The notes under the pieces were generated by a model. It did no database searches, had not been told where the DNA came from, and worked only from the letters and a program-made list of their open reading frames with translations. Positions 38,705 to 40,412 of a stretch of 40,412 nt of DNA are shown here, in pieces. The number at the start of each line of letters is the position of its first letter. Within the stretch, counting starts at the first letter, position 1. The translations under genes and the position numbers were made by a program. This DNA is from DASYYE01 sp035946955 (GTDB lineage: Bacteria > Actinomycetota > Actinomycetes > Streptosporangiales > Streptosporangiaceae), in the NCBI GenBank assembly GCA_035946955.1, contig DASYYE010000143.1, forward strand, positions 1-40,412, read 5' to 3'.

Positions 38705-39850
38705 ATGCGGTTCACGGCAGAGCATGAGGCGTTCCGGCAGGCGGCGCGGGGGGTGCTGGCGCGCGAGGTCGCGCCGCACGTACAGGAGTGGGAGGAAGCC
38801 GGCGGCTTCCCCGCCCACCAACTGTTCAAGGCGCTCGGCTCAGCCGGGCTCCTCGGGCTGGAGTACGACCCGGTCTATGGCGGCCAGGGCGCCGACCACT
38901 CCTACACGGTCGTCCTCGGCGAGGAACTCGGCCGGATGGGCTGTTCCGGGGTAGCCATGGCCATCGCGGTGCAGACTGACATGGCCACCCCTTCGCTGCA
39001 CCGTCACGGCAGCGAAGAACTCAAACAGCGCTACCTGGTCCCGGCGCTGCGGGGCGAGATGGTCGCCGCGATCGCCGTGACCGAGCCGGACGCGGGCTCC
39101 GACGTGGCCGGCATCACGACCCGGGCCGTGCGGGACGGCGACGACTGGGTGATCAACGGCGCCAAGCTCTACATCACCAACGGCACCCAGGCGGACTGGC
39201 TATGCCTGCTGGCCCGGACCTCGGGCGAGGGCGGGTACCGGGGCATGTCGCAGATCCTCTTCCCCACCGACGCGCCCGGCTTCTCCGTCAGCCGCAAGCT
39301 GAGCAAGCTCGGCAACAACTCCTCCGACACCGCGGAACTGTCCTTCGCCGACGCGCGGGTGCCGGTGTCACACACGATCGGCCAGGTCGGCCGCGGCTTC
39401 CAGCAGCAGATGGCCCAGTTCCAGAACGAGCGGATGATCGCGGCCTACATGTCCGTGGGCGGCATGGACGCCGCGTTGTCCCGCACCGCCGCGTACCTGC
39501 GGGAGCGGGAGACGTTCGGCGCACCGATCCTGTCCCGGCAGTATGTGCAGTTCCGCCTGGCAGAGCTGGCGGCCGAGGTGGACCTGCTGCGCCACTACAA
39601 CTACGCCTGCGCCGAGGCCTACCTCGACGGCAAGGACACGTCCAGGTTCGCCACCATCGCCAAGCTCAAGTCAGGCCGCCTGCAGCGGGAAGTGGCCGAC
39701 ACGTGCCTGCAGTTCCACGGCGGGTTCGGCTACATGGCCGAGGCCTGGGTGTCGCGGTACTTCCGGGACAGCCGCCTGCTGTCGATCGGCGCCGGGGCCG
39801 ACGAGGTGATGCTGTCGATCCTGGCCCGCGTAGACGGCTTCGCCGACTGA
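38705..39850 (+). CDS. Acyl-CoA dehydrogenase
   Basis: The 381-residue FAD enzyme has all three ACAD domains: N-terminal helices (FTAEHEAFRQAARGVLAREV), the beta domain with VAAIAVTEPDAGSDVAGITTRAV (the FAD/substrate TEPxxGSD motif), DDWVINGAKLYITNGTQADW and FPTDAPGFSVSRKLSKLGNNSSDTAELSF, and the C-terminal helices RETFGAPILSRQYVQFRLAELA and LQFHGGFGYMAE, with RYFRDSRLLSIGAGADEVM for FAD binding. It introduces a 2,3-double bond into an acyl-CoA. The FHGGFGYM form is typical of branched or terpenoid acyl-CoA members, a weak hint. ATG 38705 is six bases after TAAGTT, so it is probably leaderless. It is isolated from other beta-oxidation genes here. Confidence 0.94.
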   Translation: MRFTAEHEAFRQAARGVLAREVAPHVQEWEEAGGFPAHQLFKALGSAGLLGLEYDPVYGGQGADHSYTVVLGEELGRMGCSGVAMAIAVQTDMATPSLHRHGSEELKQRYLVPALRGEMVAAIAVTEPDAGSDVAGITTRAVRDGDDWVINGAKLYITNGTQADWLCLLARTSGEGGYRGMSQILFPTDAPGFSVSRKLSKLGNNSSDTAELSFADARVPVSHTIGQVGRGFQQQMAQFQNERMIAAYMSVGGMDAALSRTAAYLRERETFGAPILSRQYVQFRLAELAAEVDLLRHYNYACAEAYLDGKDTSRFATIAKLKSGRLQREVADTCLQFHGGFGYMAEAWVSRYFRDSRLLSIGAGADEVMLSILARVDGFAD

Positions 39851-39854
39851 CCCT

Positions 39855-39893
39855 GCTAGTCCCGTTCGCCTCCGGGCCTTCGGCTCGCGGGAG
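39855..39893. repeat. Dispersed intergenic repeat, short copy 3
   Basis: CTAGTCCCGTTCGCCTCCGG resembles 35937-35956, and CCTTCGGCTCGCGGGAG is identical to 36099-36115. It fills the 46-bp gap between the convergent dehydrogenase and DUF4139 genes; it is a shortened copy of the 35.9-36.1 kb repeat. Confidence 0.6.
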
Positions 39894-39896
39894 TGG

Positions 39897-40412
39897 TCAC
39901 AGGCCGGTGACCGTCACCTGGGCTGGGTGCTCAACCGTGAAGCGGTACCGGATGGCTGCCTTCTGCCCGCTCTCCAGTGTCAGTTCCCAGGTGAGTTCAC
40001 CCAGGTCGTCCTTGTCGACCGGGTCCGGGTTCGACTCCCGCAGCCGCACCTTGATCTCGCCGTCCGTCGACAGCGGGATGTGGTCGTGGACACTCACCCG
40101 CGCCGGGTGGGGGCGGTGGTTCTCCACGGTGGTCTCGAACGCGAGGTCGATGGTCCGGGTGCCGCCGATCACGGCCTTGCCCGTGCTGCGGCGGCGCAGT
40201 TCGCGCTCCACCCTGACCTGGTCGTCGACCCCGAGCTGGAGCTCGAACTCCTCACCCGCGGCGACCGTCTCCAGCATGGTCTCCCCGACGAACTGGCTGC
40301 CGTGGAAGACCCGCGCCGGGCCTGGCAGCAGCAGCAGCGACGAGCTGTTGGTCACCGTGGCCCGCAGGTAGGCCTCGGGGGCCATGACGGGGACCGCGAG
40401 GTGGTCCAAGGC
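39897..40412 (-). CDS. DUF4139-domain protein, C-terminal part
   Basis: The frame enters from the right window edge without a start, so only the last 172 residues are present. They form the DUF4139 beta-sandwich end: YLRATVTNSSSLLLLPGPARVFHGSQFVGE, then FELQLGVDDQVRVERELRRR, FETTVENHRPHPARVSVHDHIPLS and WELTLESGQKAAIRYRFTVEHP. This domain occurs in MucoidyInhibitor A-like proteins of about 500-600 residues with an N-terminal DUF4140 domain and a coiled coil; their role is poorly defined. The gene ends opposite the acyl-CoA dehydrogenase across the short repeat. Confidence 0.88.
   Translation of the reverse strand, partial: ALDHLAVPVMAPEAYLRATVTNSSSLLLLPGPARVFHGSQFVGETMLETVAAGEEFELQLGVDDQVRVERELRRRSTGKAVIGGTRTIDLAFETTVENHRPHPARVSVHDHIPLSTDGEIKVRLRESNPDPVDKDDLGELTWELTLESGQKAAIRYRFTVEHPAQVTVTGL

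Noticed and set aside
40026..40041. GGTTCGA-type T-arm resembling a tRNA
   Set aside because: No acceptor, D or anticodon arms fit around it, and it lies inside the DUF4139 reading frame.

Overview
The window looks like chromosomal DNA of a high-GC actinomycete, plausibly a streptomycete or Streptosporangiales relative. The evidence is the very high GC third positions, frequent GTG and TTG starts, a DUF2690 helix-turn-helix protein, a DUF3097 protein, a mycothiol-type maleylpyruvate isomerase/DinB-fold protein, a WS/DGAT acyltransferase, a PaaX-type regulator and many apparently leaderless genes. Most of it reads as ordinary chromosome. The more accessory stretches are about 7.45-8.4, 20.9-21.15, 26.0-28.4 and 34.3-38.7 kb.

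Left part (1-12.6 kb): a secreted propeller-like protein cut by the window edge; a membrane-anchored HTH/DUF2690 protein; a nitroreductase beside mtnA; a class II aldolase divergent from mtnA; a CPA2 cation/proton antiporter; a SpeD-type AdoMet decarboxylase; and a glutathione peroxidase. MtnA plus the aldolase look like a 5-deoxyribose/methylthioribose salvage route (DHAP shunt), and SpeD feeds the polyamine reactions that release methylthioadenosine. An ArmA/Rmt/FmrO-like 16S rRNA methyltransferase follows, its start buried in a 55-bp palindrome. It is convergent with, and overlapped by, a GT87-like membrane protein. A NarL-type two-component pair and a DUF998 membrane protein close this part.

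Middle part (12.6-25.9 kb): a boxC-boxB-benzoate-CoA ligase operon for aerobic benzoyl-CoA epoxidation, with a palindromic operator candidate over its -35 box and no boxA in the window. A secreted HEYAE/ricin-B protein diverges from it, and a PaaX-family regulator and a DinB-fold protein lie beyond. Next come three 63-bp-period repeats, a lipoprotein with seven paired-Cys repeats, and a probable lipid operon (lipase-like hydrolase, second hydrolase, WS/DGAT acyltransferase).

Right part (25.9-40.4 kb): a broken DUF222/HNH gene, then a lower-GC patch with a frameshifted small secreted-protein gene and a small conserved hypothetical. Then a methyltransferase, DUF3097, a P450-SDR operon and a TM0106-type RecB-like nuclease. 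Beyond these are two tandem paralogs of unknown function (about 61% identical by my hand count, no gaps over 330 residues) separated by a 0.6-kb region rich in hairpins and repeats. The first copy has a possible PD-(D/E)XK-like residue set that the second has lost. About 1.4 kb without a credible gene follows, then an acyl-CoA dehydrogenase and the end of a DUF4139 gene. The paralog pair is my best candidate for an undescribed system; any nuclease or defence role is inference.
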